From Muribaculaceae bacterium (GTDB taxonomy: Bacteria; Bacteroidota; Bacteroidia; Bacteroidales; Muribaculaceae): a stretch of 37,448 nt of DNA. The notes below the pieces were generated by a model. The model did no database searches. It was not told the DNA's origin and saw only the letters and a program-made list of their open reading frames with translations. Positions 1 to 7,179 of the stretch are shown here, one piece after another. The position numbers were made by a program, and so were the translations under genes. How positions within the stretch are numbered: position 1 is the stretch's first letter; the number at the start of each line of letters is the position of its first letter. The stretch covers positions 1 to 37,448 of the forward strand of contig JAFZUL010000144.1 in the NCBI GenBank assembly GCA_017618355.1, in the 5' to 3' direction.

Positions 1-519
1 ATTGTCATCGCCGATAGCAGGGCACCACGAGATGGTAGATTTATTGAAAGGATTGGTTCGTATAACCCAAACACTAATCCTGCTACAATAAGTTTGAATT
101 TCGAGAGAGCTCTTTATTGGATCAACAATGGCGCAATCCCCACCGACACCGTTCGCAACATCCTTTCGCGCGAAGGCGTAATGCTCATGAAGCACCTCCA
201 GGGTGGCGTGAAGAAGGGCGCTTTCAGCCAGGAAGAGGCTCAGAAACGTTTCGACGCTTGGAAGGCCGAGAAGGACGCTAAGCTCGAGGCTGTTCGCAAC
301 AAGGTTCGTGAAGACAAGAAGGCCGCTGGCAAGCAGCGTCTTGAGGACGAAATCAAGAAGAACGAGGCTAAGGCTGAGGCCGTAGCTCAGAAGCGCGCCG
401 AGATCGCTGCCGCCAAGGCTGAGGCCGAGGCTCAAGCAGCTGCCGAGGCACAGGCCGCTGAGGAAGCAGCTAAGGCTGCTGACCAGGCTCCCGCAGAGGA
501 AGCTCCCGCCGCTGAGTAA
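1..519 (+). CDS. rpsP: 30S ribosomal protein S16 (bS16), 5'-truncated by the window edge
   Basis: Frame 1 is open from base 1 to a TAA at 517-519, giving 172 residues of an incomplete gene. The first codons read [19 protein letters not shown], the classic bS16 core (VADSRxxRDGRFIExxG), followed by YNPN. bS16 binds 16S rRNA in the body of the small subunit and helps its assembly. The core ends after roughly 75 visible residues. The rest is a long tail rich in Ala, Lys and Glu (from about base 250) and ends in a Pro/Glu/Ala segment. Bacterial S16 is usually near 80-100 residues; extended versions are typical of Bacteroidota, so the tail is a lineage trait rather than a fusion. The TTG at 94 is inside the gene and is not the start. 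A strong terminator follows at 571-614. Confidence 0.95.
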   Translation: MVIADSRAPRDGRFIERIGSYNPNTNPATISLNFERALYWINNGAIPTDTVRNILSREGVMLMKHLQGGVKKGAFSQEEAQKRFDAWKAEKDAKLEAVRNKVREDKKAAGKQRLEDEIKKNEAKAEAVAQKRAEIAAAKAEAEAQAAAEAQAAEEAAKAADQAPAEEAPAAE

Positions 520-570
520 CACTCTGGCAAGCCACAACCCTAGTGGCACTTCTTTGTGATTAACTTATAA

Positions 571-614
571 GGCAACGCCCTGACGGAATATCCGCCAGGG
601 CGTTGCTGGTTTTG
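571..614 (+). terminator. Rho-independent terminator of rpsP
   Basis: An 11-bp perfect stem (572-582 GCAACGCCCTG with 596-606 CAGGGCGTTGC) encloses a loop that can itself pair, and is followed by GGTTTT. It lies 52 bases after the rpsP stop codon. Confidence 0.85.
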
Positions 615-825
615 TCGCTTTAATTCTCATAGAAGTTTTTGTTCTACTTTTGACTTATGTTTTTTTGTCTAAAGAGCACAGTGGATGATGTTTGCAGAAA
701 ATAGGGTATCTGGTGTAGGTACAACAAATGCCGTCGTAATCGGTTGTGATTACAACGGCTGTGTCTTTGAATGTCGCGTGCTGCCTCTCGGCGGCACGGC
801 TGTTTACTGCCCTCTCGGGTGCTTC
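615..825. other. Gene-free stretch with hairpins between the rpsP terminator and rpmH
   Basis: I see no gene here. Two stem-loops are visible: 730-759 (GCCGT/ACGGC and GTAATC/GATTAC stems separated by one mismatch) and 778-797 (GTGCTGCC with GGCGGCAC, TCTC loop, one G-T pair). Both lie downstream of rpmH on its strand, so they could form its 3' end, but neither is followed by a clear T run on that strand. Confidence 0.4.
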
Positions 826-978
826 TTACTTGTAAACAGTGTCGCTAACGGTGAGGCTGTAACGTCCCTTCTGGCGGCGACGTGCGAGAACCTTGCGGCC
901 ATCGGCAGTGCGCATGCGGTGACGGAAACCATGCTTGTTAGCTTTCTTGCGGTTTGATGGTTGGAATGTACGTTTCAT
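826..978 (-). CDS. rpmH: 50S ribosomal protein L34 (bL34)
   Basis: Fifty residues begin [19 protein letters not shown] and continue with [19 protein letters not shown], which is the bL34 signature over its whole length. L34 is a small, very basic protein of the large subunit. The ATG is the reverse complement of 976-978. A longer reading upstream is possible in frame, but a good promoter at 1017-1048 lies inside that extension, and the family starts exactly at MKRTFQPS, so the short form is right. The usual neighbours in many bacteria, rnpA and dnaA, are not next to it here. It is divergent from efp, with both promoters in the shared 270-bp gap. The last residues (LTVSDTVYK) are a small lineage-specific tail. 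Confidence 0.96.
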   Translation of the reverse strand: MKRTFQPSNRKKANKHGFRHRMRTADGRKVLARRRQKGRYSLTVSDTVYK

Positions 979-1016
979 TTTATCTAAATTTTTATTTGTT
1001 TTCCGATTTCGGACTG

Positions 1017-1048
1017 CAAAATTAGTGCATTTTTTGGAAACTACCAAG
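1017..1048 (-). promoter_or_regulatory. Bacteroidota-type promoter of rpmH
   Basis: On the minus strand, TAATTTTG (complement of 1017-1024) matches the -7 consensus TAnnTTTG exactly. CTTG (complement of 1045-1048) lies 20 bp upstream and matches three of four bases of the -33 box TTTG. The implied transcript start is about 30 bases before the rpmH ATG. Confidence 0.65.
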
Positions 1049-1157
1049 AAAGTTGCGAAATTTAGTCTAAACTTTTTGCATTTTTTCTCAATTTGACCTG
1101 ATTTTGGGTGAATTAGGGTGCATTTAGTCAATAAAAATCAAAAAAATCCTTTTTCAT

Positions 1158-1188
1158 TTTGTATTTCACTCAACTTGCACTAACTTTG
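1158..1188 (+). promoter_or_regulatory. Bacteroidota-type promoter of efp
   Basis: TTTG (1158-1161), a 19-bp spacer and TAACTTTG (1181-1188) are a full match to the TTTG / TAnnTTTG consensus. Transcription would start near 1195, leaving a leader of about 55 bases before the efp ATG. Confidence 0.75.
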
Positions 1189-1248
1189 CACCTTCTAATG
1201 AGTTGAAACGAAGAAAAAATCACAAATTATATAACGAAAACCAAGATT

Positions 1249-1812
1249 ATGATTAACGCTCAAGACATCAAAAACGGAACCTGTATCCGTATGGACGGCA
1301 GACTTTATTTCTGCATCGAATTCCTTCATGTAAAACCTGGTAAGGGAAACACATTTATGCGTACCAAGCTGAAAGACGTGGTTGACGGCCGCGTGCTGGA
1401 GCGCCGCTTCAATATCGGCGAGAAGCTCGAGGACGTGCGCGTGGAGCGCAGACCTTATCAATACCTGTATATGGACGGTAGCGACGCTATCTTCATGAAC
1501 CAGGAGACCTACGAGCAGATTCCTATCCTCAAGGAGGTTATCACTGGCGTTGACTTTATGAAAGAGGGCGACGTAGTGGAGGTTGTCACCGACGCTTCTA
1601 CCGAGACAGTGCTTTATGCTGAGATGCCTGTTAAGACCGTGCTCGAGATTACTTATACTGAGCCAGGTCTTAAGGGCGACACCGCTACCAACACCCTCAA
1701 ACCCGCTACCGTTGAGACTGGCGCCACCGTTAAGGTGCCCCTGTTCATCAACACCGGCGAGAAGATCGAGGTTGACACCCGCGACGGCTCTTACGTAGGC
1801 CGCGTGCGCTAA
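1249..1812 (+). CDS. efp: Translation elongation factor P
   Basis: The 187-residue product has the normal EF-P length and its three beta-barrel domains. EF-P binds between the P and E sites and relieves stalling at polyproline stretches. The domain I loop HVKPGKGN carries the tip lysine (Lys32, equivalent to Lys34 of E. coli). The C-terminal domain ends with the typical [20 protein letters not shown] segment. The tip residue is lysine, so an EarP-type rhamnosyl modification, which needs arginine, is not expected. No modification gene (epmA/epmB type) is adjacent. The gene stands alone between its own promoter and a terminator. The ATG at 1249 fits the family start, and there is no clear Shine-Dalgarno sequence, as is usual for this phylum. 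Confidence 0.97.
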   Translation: MINAQDIKNGTCIRMDGRLYFCIEFLHVKPGKGNTFMRTKLKDVVDGRVLERRFNIGEKLEDVRVERRPYQYLYMDGSDAIFMNQETYEQIPILKEVITGVDFMKEGDVVEVVTDASTETVLYAEMPVKTVLEITYTEPGLKGDTATNTLKPATVETGATVKVPLFINTGEKIEVDTRDGSYVGRVR

Positions 1813-1830
1813 CCCGCCTTATTAACGATT

Positions 1831-1866
1831 AAAACTCCCTAACCATTGGTTGGGGAGTTTTTTGTT
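1831..1866. terminator. Bidirectional terminator between efp and the endonuclease gene
   Basis: AAACTCCC (1832-1839) pairs with GGGAGTTT (1853-1860), and an inner AACC/GGTT extends the stem around ATT. T-rich sequence follows on the plus strand, and AAAA precedes it, giving TTTT on the minus strand. It can serve both convergent genes. Confidence 0.85.
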
Positions 1867-1910
1867 AGCTACACTAGATTTTATAGACCTACTAGAAGAT
1901 TATGGGTATT

Positions 1911-3572
1911 TTATTTTATCACCAACTTGCTTGGTTTTTTTGCCGATGCTGAACGCATAATGTAGATGCCTTGTGGAAGGTAGATGAAGTCGTCGTTGTT
2001 GACCACATCGATGTGCTTCACGTGCTGGCCACTGGTGGTGAAGATGTCCACTCCGTGGTGTGGCTCGCTGCACTTGATGAGCACGCCGCCATTGGTGGGA
2101 ATGAAAGCGATGGGAATGTCGGCCTCCACACCGTTGATTGCCGAGTATTCCACGGTAATCACGTTTGATGGAGTAGAGGTATATCCCAGTCTGTAGCTCT
2201 GCACGGTGTAGGTGTGAGTTTGTCCCGGCATCAGGTCGTCAAATAGGTAGCTGTTCTCATCGGTGGTGAACTGTTCGCTCGAGACGATGTTGTTGTCGTC
2301 GTCATAGACAATGCGGTTCACGATGTAATAATCCACCGTCTCGGTAGCTGCTTCCCAGTGTGCCACATAGTTCTGCCCCTCAATATTGGTTGCAGGAAGG
2401 GCATTGAGTGTGCTTAAAGTTGGCACGGGAACACACTCTGCCATGATGTCGGCTCCATAGCTGCCAGTGAGACCGCCGTCATAAATCAGCAGTCGGCATC
2501 TGTGCGAACCAATCGCTGTGGGAGTGTAGGTGACTTGCAGCGGGTATCCGTCTTCGCTGTTTGCCACGTTGCGTGGAATGCTGTTCACTGGAATGCTGAA
2601 CATCCTGAAATCGTCACGGAAGAGCAGCACCGACAAATTCTCTTTCAGGTATTTTCCCTTAACATATATAGTCATGGTGAGCGACTTGCCAAGCGCCACC
2701 TCTCCCATCTCTATCACTGTCTCCAGGTTTGGAGTGATAAGAATGGGGTCGCCCTGTGGCTCTTCGCCTCCTTCACCCACTATGAATGCCTCGCCTTGGC
2801 GGTCACCCCAAATGTATTCAGCGAGCAAAGGATTGTCGATAAAGGGGTTGCGGTTGTTTTGAATCCTATACACTGCCTCATTGCGTGCTACTTCCTTGTC
2901 GCTCACGGGGTCTTGCCGCGACCACTTGAGCAGCAGGTTGATAGACCACTGGTTGAGCGTGAGCCATGAGGAGTTTGTGACCATGTAGGTATATTTCCAG
3001 GTGTAGTCTTGATAGCACGTAGCCATATAGAAATAGGTGCGCGCGAAGTCGCCCTTGTATTCATCGTCGGGCTCAAACACCGTGGCGCATCCTCCGCCTT
3101 GTCCGGCTACTGGGGTGCCAACTTTTGTGCAGCCATTGTTGAAACTTGCCGTTGATACCTCACCCAGCGGATAGTTGTTCTTAGCGAGGTTGGCGTCGCC
3201 GTCGCTAGGGTAGAGGTGGTTGAGGTCGGTATAGGCATCGACCTGTGTGCCTCCCCACCAGCTCTTGGGGAACGAGTGCTCACGGTTCATGCCGCTCACG
3301 GCACTCGAGCCACGAAAGTAGCGCGTGATGTTGCTGTACATATCCCATACCTGACTGTGGTTATCGAGGCGGCAGTCGGTGCTCTGGAAGTGGTACCACA
3401 GACTGCTGTAGGTCATCACGGTGTGGTTCTTGATAAGTTGGTGTACGGCGTTTTTCAGGTCTTGTCCTCTCTTGCCGTCGATGCTGGAGTAATAGCCCAC
3501 AGGCACAGTGGCACTAGCCCCGATGGCGACCACAGCAGCTATAAATAGCATTATATCTCTAAGACGTTTCAT
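1911..3572 (-). CDS. Secreted endonuclease I family nuclease with T9SS type A sorting domain
   Basis: 553 residues. A signal peptide (about residues 1-21, MKRLRDIMLFIAAVVAIGAS then ATV) precedes an endonuclease I domain (about 25-250). The His-Me finger active site is visible as NREHSFPKSWWGG (candidate catalytic His99) followed by DLNHLYPSDGDANLAKNNYP (about 116-135). This family cleaves DNA, and often RNA, non-specifically outside the cell. A middle beta-rich region and a fibronectin type III-like domain (about 385-475) follow. The last ~70 residues end in LPQGIYIMRS and a Lys-rich KPSKLVIK tail, which is the type A C-terminal signal for the type IX secretion system. The protein is therefore probably exported through the outer membrane to the surface or medium. 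The LRR gene lies 73 bp upstream on the same strand. A -7-like GAACTTTG (complement of 3614-3621) in that gap is a weak promoter candidate. Confidence 0.9.
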   Translation of the reverse strand: MKRLRDIMLFIAAVVAIGASATVPVGYYSSIDGKRGQDLKNAVHQLIKNHTVMTYSSLWYHFQSTDCRLDNHSQVWDMYSNITRYFRGSSAVSGMNREHSFPKSWWGGTQVDAYTDLNHLYPSDGDANLAKNNYPLGEVSTASFNNGCTKVGTPVAGQGGGCATVFEPDDEYKGDFARTYFYMATCYQDYTWKYTYMVTNSSWLTLNQWSINLLLKWSRQDPVSDKEVARNEAVYRIQNNRNPFIDNPLLAEYIWGDRQGEAFIVGEGGEEPQGDPILITPNLETVIEMGEVALGKSLTMTIYVKGKYLKENLSVLLFRDDFRMFSIPVNSIPRNVANSEDGYPLQVTYTPTAIGSHRCRLLIYDGGLTGSYGADIMAECVPVPTLSTLNALPATNIEGQNYVAHWEAATETVDYYIVNRIVYDDDNNIVSSEQFTTDENSYLFDDLMPGQTHTYTVQSYRLGYTSTPSNVITVEYSAINGVEADIPIAFIPTNGGVLIKCSEPHHGVDIFTTSGQHVKHIDVVNNDDFIYLPQGIYIMRSASAKKPSKLVIK

Positions 3573-3645
3573 ACTTTTGTTTTGGTTGAATTAATGAATA
3601 TTTTTGCTCCATGCAAAGTTCAACATTTTTCTATTACAAGCATTA

Positions 3646-5064
3646 TTATTCAGGGAGAATCATATAGTGAGGTGGATTCGCGGTCTTAATAAATTCGACT
3701 TTATTGTTGAATTCTTTCCATTGTGGGGTGTCGTAATAGATGTTTATGGTGCCTAGGGGAACGTAAAGACTGCATTTAGATTTGTCAATCTCATCAAACA
3801 CGTCTTTTCCCAATTTCACGTTGCTTACGTCCTGAATTTCGCTAATGATATATTTTAGGTTATCCAAGCCTTTGAAGGCCCAAGCGCTGATATTAGTTAC
3901 TCCGCTACCAATAACCACCGTCTTGATGTGGTCGTCGTGCAGGAAGGCGCCATATCCGATATGCTCCACCGAATTGCCAATGGTGACAGACTCGAGACTG
4001 TCGCATCCGCAGAAGGCTCGTTCTCCAATTTCTCTTACAGAATTCGGGATAATGAGCTCGCGTATGTTCTTGCAATAGAAGAATGCCTGATTGCCGATAG
4101 CAGTGACCGATGAGGGGATGTCGGCATTCTTCATGCCATAGCATCCTGCGAATGCCTCGGCGCCAATTGTAGTCACCGAATTTGGAATTTTAGTTGTGTT
4201 GCAACCCGCCACAAGCATGTTGGTAGCAGTCTCGATGATGGCATTGCAATTATTTCTTGAGTCAAAAACCTTGTTCATTTTCTCCACCTTGATTGAGGCC
4301 AATGCCTTGCAATAACTGAAGGCTCCATCGCCAATGCTAGTGACTGAAGCAGGAATTGTCATTGTTTCAATACTGCCACATTCATAGAATGCCTTAGGGC
4401 CTATTTCCTTGAGAGAAGGTGGCAGGTCGATGGCTTTCAAACTAGTGCAGATGCTGAATGCCGCTTCGCCAATCGATTCCACATTTTTGCCTATAGTCAC
4501 TTTCTCCAGCCAACGGCATGCGCTGAATGCCGACTTGCCGATTGTCTTCACCGAGTTGGGGATGTCTATTGACTTAAAGGGACAATTGCTGAATGCCGAC
4601 TGACCAATGCTTTTTACTTTTTGCGGGATAATGATGGATTTCAGTCCACTCTCGGCAAACATGTAGTCGTTTATCTCGGTCAAGTCGGGAGGGAGAACCA
4701 CATATTTAAGACTATAGCACTGGGCAAAGGCACCATCTCCAATGGTTATCACCGATTTGGGGATTATTACGCTTTTAAGCTCAGAATTTCCCATAAATGT
4801 CTCTCTACCAATGGCAGTCACCTTGTAGGTTTTGCCATTATGTTTCACTTTCTCGGGAATCACGATATCGCCAATATAACCTCTTTCGGATGGTGGTGGC
4901 GCGTCAAGGGCTTGAAGTATTAAGTGCTCGTAGGTGAGAGTCACGCCCTTGTCGTAATCATTGATGTTGTAGCATAGTCCTCCCTCTTTGAAGTCGAAAG
5001 CGAGCGCCATGAGGGGCATTATGGTTAAAACCAAGGCTAAAACCAATTTATTGGGAGTATTCAT
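3646..5064 (-). CDS. BspA-like leucine-rich repeat surface protein
   Basis: 472 residues from the chosen start. After a signal peptide (MNTPNKLVLALVLTIMPLMA, then LAF) come about a dozen repeats of 22-23 residues with the pattern IGxxAFxxCxxLxxVxIPxSVxxIG, the LRR_5 / BspA type. The repeats run from about residue 80 to 400. A capping segment (LYVPLGTINIYY, then TPQWKEF) is typical of gut BspA-like proteins. Such proteins are surface adhesins or binders; the ligand here is unknown. The open frame extends 30 codons upstream, but a promoter -7 box at 5113-5120 would put the transcript start inside that extension, and only the ATG at 5062-5064 gives a clean signal peptide. No T9SS tail or dockerin is visible at the C terminus (ends HYMILPE), so its anchoring is unclear. 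Confidence 0.85.
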   Translation of the reverse strand: MNTPNKLVLALVLTIMPLMALAFDFKEGGLCYNINDYDKGVTLTYEHLILQALDAPPPSERGYIGDIVIPEKVKHNGKTYKVTAIGRETFMGNSELKSVIIPKSVITIGDGAFAQCYSLKYVVLPPDLTEINDYMFAESGLKSIIIPQKVKSIGQSAFSNCPFKSIDIPNSVKTIGKSAFSACRWLEKVTIGKNVESIGEAAFSICTSLKAIDLPPSLKEIGPKAFYECGSIETMTIPASVTSIGDGAFSYCKALASIKVEKMNKVFDSRNNCNAIIETATNMLVAGCNTTKIPNSVTTIGAEAFAGCYGMKNADIPSSVTAIGNQAFFYCKNIRELIIPNSVREIGERAFCGCDSLESVTIGNSVEHIGYGAFLHDDHIKTVVIGSGVTNISAWAFKGLDNLKYIISEIQDVSNVKLGKDVFDEIDKSKCSLYVPLGTINIYYDTPQWKEFNNKVEFIKTANPPHYMILPE

Positions 5065-5112
5065 GATAACGATGTTTTTAAGTAGATAACTATATTTATT
5101 TTTTTTCATTTG

Positions 5113-5120
5113 CAAAGATA
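5113..5120 (-). promoter_or_regulatory. Promoter -7 box of the LRR gene
   Basis: The complement of 5113-5120 reads TATCTTTG, an exact TAnnTTTG match about 50 bp upstream of the ATG at 5064. The -33 position (about 5140) is poor. The box decides the start codon, because transcripts would begin near 5106, downstream of the first in-frame methionines. Confidence 0.5.
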
Positions 5121-5155
5121 ATATAAAGTTTTTATAAAACATAAGCATAATCAAG

Positions 5156-5180
5156 TTTTTAGTTTTTCAGTTGTTAGTTT
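5156..5180. repeat. Short T-rich dispersed repeat (copy 1)
   Basis: TTTTTAGTTTTTCAGTTG and the following TTAGTTT nearly repeat the tract at 24745-24768 (about 22 of 25 positions after one gap). Internally it is a run of degenerate AGTTTT/CAGTTG words. It lies between the divergent promoters of the LRR and glycosyltransferase genes. Confidence 0.5.
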
Positions 5181-5219
5181 GTCTTTAAGTGGAGGCGGTT
5201 GCCTGACTTCAAAAACTTT

Positions 5220-5251
5220 TTTGGCAGTATTGTGGAAAATTGCTAATTTTG
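5220..5251 (+). promoter_or_regulatory. Bacteroidota-type promoter of the glycosyltransferase gene
   Basis: TTTG (5220-5223), a 20-bp spacer and TAATTTTG (5244-5251) form a complete consensus match. Transcription would start near 5258, so the ATG at 5279 is the usable start and not the alternative codon at 5240. Confidence 0.75.
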
Positions 5252-5278
5252 CAGGGAAACAAAAATATTCAGAAAACG

Positions 5279-6277
5279 ATGCCTTATTTTTCGGTGATAA
5301 TACCTGTGTATAACCGCCCTGCTGAGGTGGAGGACTTGCTGCAGAGCTTAGCTGAGCAGTCCTGCCAGGATTTTGAGGTGTATCTCGTTGAGGATGGCTC
5401 CACGGTGCGCTGCGACGATGTTGCGAAGCGCTTTGAGCGTCAGCTCGACCTTCACTACCATTACAAAGAGAACGAGGGCCGCAGCATAGCCCGCAACTAC
5501 GGCATAGAGCGTGCTAGCGGCGAGTATTTCATCTTCTTCGACAGCGACTGCGTTATTCCCAAAGACTATTTCAAGACCCTGAAAGCCGAACTTGAGCGCG
5601 AGCCAGTGGATTGCTTCGGAGGCCCTGATGCGGCTAGCGACGACTTCAGCGATGTGCAGAAGGCCATTAACTTCTCGATGACGTCGTTCTTGACCACTGG
5701 CGGCATACGCGGTGGCAAGGTGCAGCTCGAGAAATTCGTGCCACGCTCGTTCAATATGGGCTATTCACGCAAGGTATGGGAGACAGTTGGCGGCTTCCGT
5801 GAGATGTTCAGCGAGGACATCGACATGAGCACCCGTGTGCGTCAGGCAGGGTTCTCCACTCGTCTTATCCGCGACGCCTACGTCTATCATAAGCGGCGCG
5901 TGGATTTGAAGAAATTCGCGCGTCAGACCTACGTCTTCGGCATGTCGCGCATCACGTTGAAACTGCTATATCCCGACTCTCTGAAACTCGTTCATTGCTT
6001 GCCGGCGGTGTTTGTGCTGGGCTGTATTGCGCTGATTTTACTCGCCATCTTCTGGCACTGGTGGGCAATATTACCGCTGGCGCTCTATGTGGTTATGCTT
6101 TGGGTGAGCGCTCTTATCAAGACCAAGAGCCTAAAGATTGCCAGCCTCGCTGTAGTGACGAGTTTTGTGCAACTGGGAGCCTATGGTTTTGGCTTCATCA
6201 AGGCCTTCGTTTGGAAGATTTTGCTGGGCCATGGCCGCGACATAAACGAGGAGATAGCGATGCGCAAGGGAAAGTGA
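5279..6277 (+). CDS. Family 2 glycosyltransferase, membrane-associated
   Basis: 332 residues from the ATG at 5279. The GT-A fold is clear: FSVIIPVYNRPAEVEDLLQS at the start, then VEDGS, then FFDSDC with the DxD-type metal/nucleotide-sugar motif (Asp88-Ser-Asp90), and a catalytic-type ED in SEDIDMSTRVRQAG (about residues 180-193). The C-terminal ~90 residues hold two or three hydrophobic segments (about 240-315), which should tether it to the inner membrane. GT2 enzymes move a sugar from a nucleotide donor to a lipid or glycan acceptor; donor and acceptor cannot be told from sequence. No other polysaccharide genes are adjacent, so it is not part of an obvious glycan cluster. radC follows 48 bp downstream and may be co-transcribed. 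Confidence 0.9.
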   Translation: MPYFSVIIPVYNRPAEVEDLLQSLAEQSCQDFEVYLVEDGSTVRCDDVAKRFERQLDLHYHYKENEGRSIARNYGIERASGEYFIFFDSDCVIPKDYFKTLKAELEREPVDCFGGPDAASDDFSDVQKAINFSMTSFLTTGGIRGGKVQLEKFVPRSFNMGYSRKVWETVGGFREMFSEDIDMSTRVRQAGFSTRLIRDAYVYHKRRVDLKKFARQTYVFGMSRITLKLLYPDSLKLVHCLPAVFVLGCIALILLAIFWHWWAILPLALYVVMLWVSALIKTKSLKIASLAVVTSFVQLGAYGFGFIKAFVWKILLGHGRDINEEIAMRKGK

Positions 6278-6291
6278 GCTCGCGTTGCTAG

Positions 6292-6318
6292 CTGATTAAG
6301 GATTAGAGATTAATGATT
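6292..6318. repeat. Degenerate GATTA-word repeat between the glycosyltransferase gene and radC
   Basis: The gap holds GATTAAGGATTAGAGATTAA and then TGATTATTG, a run of four GATTA-like words. It belongs with the other short-word intergenic repeats at 7036, 24745, 29885 and 34663. Confidence 0.45.
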
Positions 6319-6325
6319 ATTGAAA

Positions 6326-7033
6326 ATGGAACAAAACGAGATAAAGTCGCGGGCGTTGAAGTTTAACACGGCGCTGGATGACCGTCCGCGTGAGAAGGCC
6401 ATGAAGTATGGATTCTCCACATTGTCACCTGCCGAGCTGTTTGCCATCATCTTGGGCAGTGGCAGCCGTGGCGAGAGCGTGGTGGAGTTGTGCCAGCGCA
6501 TCCTTAACGACCATGACAATAAAATCTACAAGATAGCCCGACATAAATACAGCGACCTCGCTCGTATGTACCGAGGCGTGGGAGAGGTGAAGGCGGTGGA
6601 GATTCTGGCGGCGATAGAGATTGCCCGCAGGTTCCAAAATGAGGAGTTTGACGACGACTTCCAAATCACCGACGCTAATGCTGCCTACCGTTACTTGAGC
6701 ACATTTATGCTCGACAAGGAGCATGAGGAGATGTGGGTGCTGCTGCTCGACCGCGCAAAGCATGTGAAGGGCCGCGAACTGGTGAGCATCGGCGGCACGG
6801 CAGCTACTGTTGGTGATGAGAAGATTATTCTAAAGCATGCTATCACCCATCTTGCAAGCAGCATAATCCTTGTTCACAACCATCCGAGCAACAACCCTCG
6901 CCCCAGCATTCAAGACGATACCCTGACACAGCGAGTGAAACGTGCTTGCGAGGCTATAGGCATTCCCCTCGACGACCACATCATCATGTGCCGAGGCAAC
7001 TACTACAGCTACCAGATGGAAGGAAAGTTGTGA
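6326..7033 (+). CDS. radC: RadC family JAMM-domain protein (UPF0758)
   Basis: 235 residues. An N-terminal helix-hairpin-helix-like region (about 20-100, with LSPAELFAIILGSGSRGESV and YRGVGEVKAVEILAA) is followed by the MPN/JAMM domain. The zinc motif is intact: HNHPSNNPRPSIQD places His184, His186 and Asp197 in the H-x-H-x10-D spacing. The family was named for a supposed DNA repair role that has been withdrawn; its real function is not settled, and related domains are deubiquitinase-like metalloproteases. I chose the ATG at 6326 because the TTG two codons upstream offers no advantage and MEQNEIKS fits the family start. A shared terminator follows at 7131-7160. Confidence 0.93.
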   Translation: MEQNEIKSRALKFNTALDDRPREKAMKYGFSTLSPAELFAIILGSGSRGESVVELCQRILNDHDNKIYKIARHKYSDLARMYRGVGEVKAVEILAAIEIARRFQNEEFDDDFQITDANAAYRYLSTFMLDKEHEEMWVLLLDRAKHVKGRELVSIGGTAATVGDEKIILKHAITHLASSIILVHNHPSNNPRPSIQDDTLTQRVKRACEAIGIPLDDHIIMCRGNYYSYQMEGKL

Positions 7034-7035
7034 TA

Positions 7036-7086
7036 GTGGAGAGTATAGAGTAAAGAGTATAGAGTAAAGAGTGGAGAGTATAGAGT
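7036..7086. repeat. Tandem GAGTATAGAGTAAA repeat after radC
   Basis: Directly after the radC stop codon the sequence cycles through GAGTATAGAGTAAA, GAGTATAGAGTAAA, then GAGTGGA and GAGTATAGAG, with a basic word of GAGTA/TAGAG. The unit is about 14-15 bp in the first two copies. It is transcribed as the radC 3' tail if the terminator at 7131 is used. Confidence 0.8.
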
Positions 7087-7130
7087 TTTTCTAGTCATTT
7101 CTAGCCACTTAGCCTTTCCTGTTAAAGACC

Positions 7131-7160
7131 AAAAAAGGAGCGCGATTGCGCTCCTTTTTA
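7131..7160. terminator. Bidirectional terminator between radC and the macroglobulin-like gene
   Basis: AAAAAGGAGCGC pairs perfectly with GCGCTCCTTTTT around a GATT loop. The A/T ends give a T run on both strands, so it suits both convergent genes. Confidence 0.92.
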
Positions 7161-7179
7161 TTGGTTTGTATAGGTTTTT

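Noticed and set aside
685-957. Open frame of 90 codons on the plus strand opposite rpmH
   Set aside because: It is mostly antisense to the certain rpmH gene, its composition is not protein-like for this genome, and it has no promoter or recognisable domain.
979-1131. N-terminal extension of rpmH
   Set aside because: The extension contains the rpmH promoter and has no similarity to L34, which starts at MKRTFQPS.
3790-4860. Regularly spaced DNA similarity that could suggest a repeat array
   Set aside because: It is the ~69-bp coding period of the LRR protein, with diverged units in frame, not a CRISPR or other array. No CRISPR array was seen in the window.
5065-5154. Earlier start codons for the LRR gene
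   Set aside because: They lie upstream of or at the predicted transcript start, and would bury the signal peptide behind a basic 30-residue leader.
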